From: DATLBY01 sp035526665
GTDB taxonomy: Bacteria; Acidobacteriota; Terriglobia; Bryobacterales; Bryobacteraceae
DNA: 7,852 nucleotides
Direction of reading: 5' to 3'
Assembly: GCA_035526665.1 (NCBI GenBank)
Contig: DATLBY010000109.1
Coordinates: 1-7,852, forward strand
Part shown: in pieces, positions 6,083 through 7,852 of the stretch
Layout of the letters: every line of letters begins with the position of its first letter
How positions within the stretch are numbered: position 1 is the stretch's first letter
Program-made: the position numbers and the translations under genes
Notes under the pieces: generated by a model
Told to the model about the DNA's origin: nothing
Seen by the model: only the letters and a program-made list of their open reading frames with translations
Databases searched by the model: none

Positions 6083-7852
6083 TTAAAACATCAGTTTCAG
6101 CGCGAATTGCAGAATGCGTGGGTCCATCGCGCTCGTGATCCTGCCATAAGTGCCCGACGTCAGGGTACTGTTAGGCTCGTTGAAATTCGCGTGGTTTAAC
6201 AGGTTGAAAAACTCGCTCCGGAACTGCAGCCGGACTCGTTCCGTTACAGGAAAGTGTTTCGACACTGCGAAGTCGACATTCGCCAAGCCGGGACCAAAAA
6301 TGATATTTCTTCCTGAGTTGCCATAGACTCCCGGAGAATTATGGGCAAACGCCTTGGTGTTGAACCATTCGAGCACCGGGTCGCGATTTGGATCGGTGCG
6401 CGCAGCCCGGCTGGGGTCGCCCACCAGGTTAGCCCGGTTCCCAAACCCCGTTAACGTGTTGTCACGCCCTGCTTGAACGGAAAACGCGGCGCCTGATTGA
6501 AGAATCATCGCGCCACTCGCTTGCCAGCCTCCGAGCACCCACTTCAGGAGAGCCGTTCTTTCTTTCAGTCCGGGCAATTCCCATAAGCCCGAACTGACGA
6601 ACCGGTGCGCATGATGAAAGTCCGAGAGGCCCCGGTCATAGGACGCATTACCGGGGGTCAGGCTCGGCCACTGTGTTCCACCACCCGAACCGAAATCGAT
6701 CGACTTTCCCCAGGTGTAATTGGATTGCAGCGTCAGCCCTTTGCTGAAACGTTTGTCCAACGTGAGCTGCAGCGAATTGTAGTTGGAACTTCCTACGCTA
6801 TTCACCAGAGTAATGGTGTCGAACGTTGGCCCGTACGGCCGCCGTAGGTTGATGTTCGATGCAGTGGACTGGCCGGGTATGTAAAGCGGCGGGTTCAACT
6901 GCTCCCCTTGCAGCAGCTTGGTTCCCTTCGACCCGGCATAGGCAATGCGCACCAACCAGTCTGCAATCACTTCCCGCTCGATGGTGAAGTGCCAGCTTTG
7001 AATGTAGCCCGTGGTGTAGCGATCCGGCCACGTCGCTGCCGCCAGTCCCTGTGGAAATGCGATGTCCTTTGGAGGGGGAAAAGGCATGGGGAAAGGGTTC
7101 TTACCCAGGAACGGATCCTCGAAAGGACCAAGCGGCGGGCGGACTCGCAGCCGTGTTCCAAACGGAGCGACACCTTGGAACGCATTTGTGATGGCGCTCA
7201 TGGGAGAGGAGTCATAGAAAATTCCGTAAGCCGAACGAATACTGGTTCGTTTCGCTACCGCCCAGGCAAATCCGGCTCTGGGAGCGAAATTATTCATATC
7301 CGCCTCTGTTCCGCGTTCCGGCACGCCCGGATCGCCCACGAACAAGAGCCCAGTGGGAGCATTGACGAATACCTGGCTCTTAACGCCCGGCCGGAATACG
7401 CTCACCCGGTTACCCAGATCCCGGTACGGAATCGTTGGCTCGTACCGGACTCCCAAATTCAAGGTCAGCTTTGGTGTCACCTTGATGTTGTCCTGCAGAA
7501 AACCGATGTAGACCGGAAACTCTTGCACACCAATTTCGCCATAAGCCATCTCGTCGAGGAGAGACGGCTTGCCCAGGAAAAAATCGGCGATGCCCGAGCC
7601 GCTGAAGCTGCCGTCAAACGTCATCGCCGGGTCGAGAAGCCAACGAAAATTCTTGTCGAGGGTCTGCTTCCGGTATTCAAAGCCCATCGTCATTTCATGA
7701 CGGCCCTTAATCCAGCGGAGCGTGTCGGAAATGGTGTGCGCGTTGGGCTTTGTTCGGATGGCCTCGGTGACGGAGGCGCTAAACGCACCGGTCACACTCA
7801 GGTTGAAGTTCTTGTATGGTGTGTCTGTGAAAACGTTCCGCATCCCGAGATC
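6083..7852 (-). CDS. Oar-like TonB-dependent outer-membrane receptor, C-terminal beta-barrel part (5' truncated by window edge)
   Basis: The frame continues to the right edge of the window (residues DLG precede the Met at 7843), so the gene starts outside. Full-length acidobacterial Oar-like receptors are usually about 1000-1200 residues with an N-terminal carboxypeptidase-regulatory-like domain and a plug; both are missing here. The roughly 589 visible residues are barrel. Numbered from the Met at 7843, the characteristic blocks are IADFFLG 85-91, LTLNLGVRYEP 126-136, NNFAPRAGFAW 184-194, SIRSAYGIFYD 201-211 and EFFNLLNHANF 544-554. The C-terminus ends in alternating residues with terminal Phe (LKLMF), the usual signal for outer-membrane barrel insertion. 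Its role would be TonB/ExbBD-energised import or binding of an unknown ligand. It is the first visible gene of the cluster, 14 bases upstream of the hydrolase, which suggests a substrate related to that enzyme (inference). Confidence 0.9.
   Translation of the reverse strand, partial: DLGMRNVFTDTPYKNFNLSVTGAFSASVTEAIRTKPNAHTISDTLRWIKGRHEMTMGFEYRKQTLDKNFRWLLDPAMTFDGSFSGSGIADFFLGKPSLLDEMAYGEIGVQEFPVYIGFLQDNIKVTPKLTLNLGVRYEPTIPYRDLGNRVSVFRPGVKSQVFVNAPTGLLFVGDPGVPERGTEADMNNFAPRAGFAWAVAKRTSIRSAYGIFYDSSPMSAITNAFQGVAPFGTRLRVRPPLGPFEDPFLGKNPFPMPFPPPKDIAFPQGLAAATWPDRYTTGYIQSWHFTIEREVIADWLVRIAYAGSKGTKLLQGEQLNPPLYIPGQSTASNINLRRPYGPTFDTITLVNSVGSSNYNSLQLTLDKRFSKGLTLQSNYTWGKSIDFGSGGGTQWPSLTPGNASYDRGLSDFHHAHRFVSSGLWELPGLKERTALLKWVLGGWQASGAMILQSGAAFSVQAGRDNTLTGFGNRANLVGDPSRAARTDPNRDPVLEWFNTKAFAHNSPGVYGNSGRNIIFGPGLANVDFAVSKHFPVTERVRLQFRSEFFNLLNHANFNEPNSTLTSGTYGRITSAMDPRILQFALKLMF

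Noticed and set aside
1..7852. CRISPR arrays, tRNA/rRNA genes, insertion sequences, defence genes
   Set aside because: The window is almost fully occupied by four genes with gaps of at most 14 bases, and I saw no spaced direct repeats, cloverleaf-type sequence or transposase motif.

Overview
The window looks like the chromosome or a metagenome contig of an Acidobacteriota member, most likely of the Solibacter/Bryobacter type. The evidence is moderately high GC by eye, an Oar-like TonB-dependent receptor of the kind strongly expanded in that phylum, a very large secreted hydrolase with paired CBM9-like and alpha/beta-hydrolase domains, and a multiheme cytochrome carrying a C-terminal TPR block. 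No marker gene is present, so the taxonomic call is inference.

Layout, left to right. Positions 2-868 (+) hold the 3' end of a hydrolase gene whose 5' part lies outside the window. It is followed tail to tail, with only 6 bases between stop codons, by a minus-strand cluster. In its reading order (right to left) the cluster contains: an Oar-like outer-membrane receptor (7852 to 6083, 5' end outside the window); after 14 bases, a secreted two-CBM9/two-hydrolase protein (6068 to 2512, interrupted by a single-base frame disruption near 2985); and, overlapping the hydrolase stop by a GTGA junction, a heptaheme c-type cytochrome with TPRs (2515 to 875). The window is almost wholly coding, with no intergenic gap above 14 bases. 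I saw no RNA gene, CRISPR array, insertion sequence or tRNA, and no promoter, because the cluster's promoter must lie beyond the right edge.

How the genes may work together (inference): the receptor would import a ligand across the outer membrane, the secreted hydrolase would bind and possibly de-esterify a carbohydrate-like or other polymeric substrate, and the periplasmic cytochrome would carry electrons. The tight spacing supports co-transcription; the substrate is unknown.

Points most worth a second look: (1) the left-hand hydrolase and the C-terminal domain of the minus-strand hydrolase are paralogues in inverted orientation flanking the cytochrome; (2) the two hydrolase domains of the big protein appear to have complementary gaps in their catalytic residues; (3) the frame of the big hydrolase breaks exactly at a GCGATCGC palindrome just before the nucleophile elbow of its second domain.
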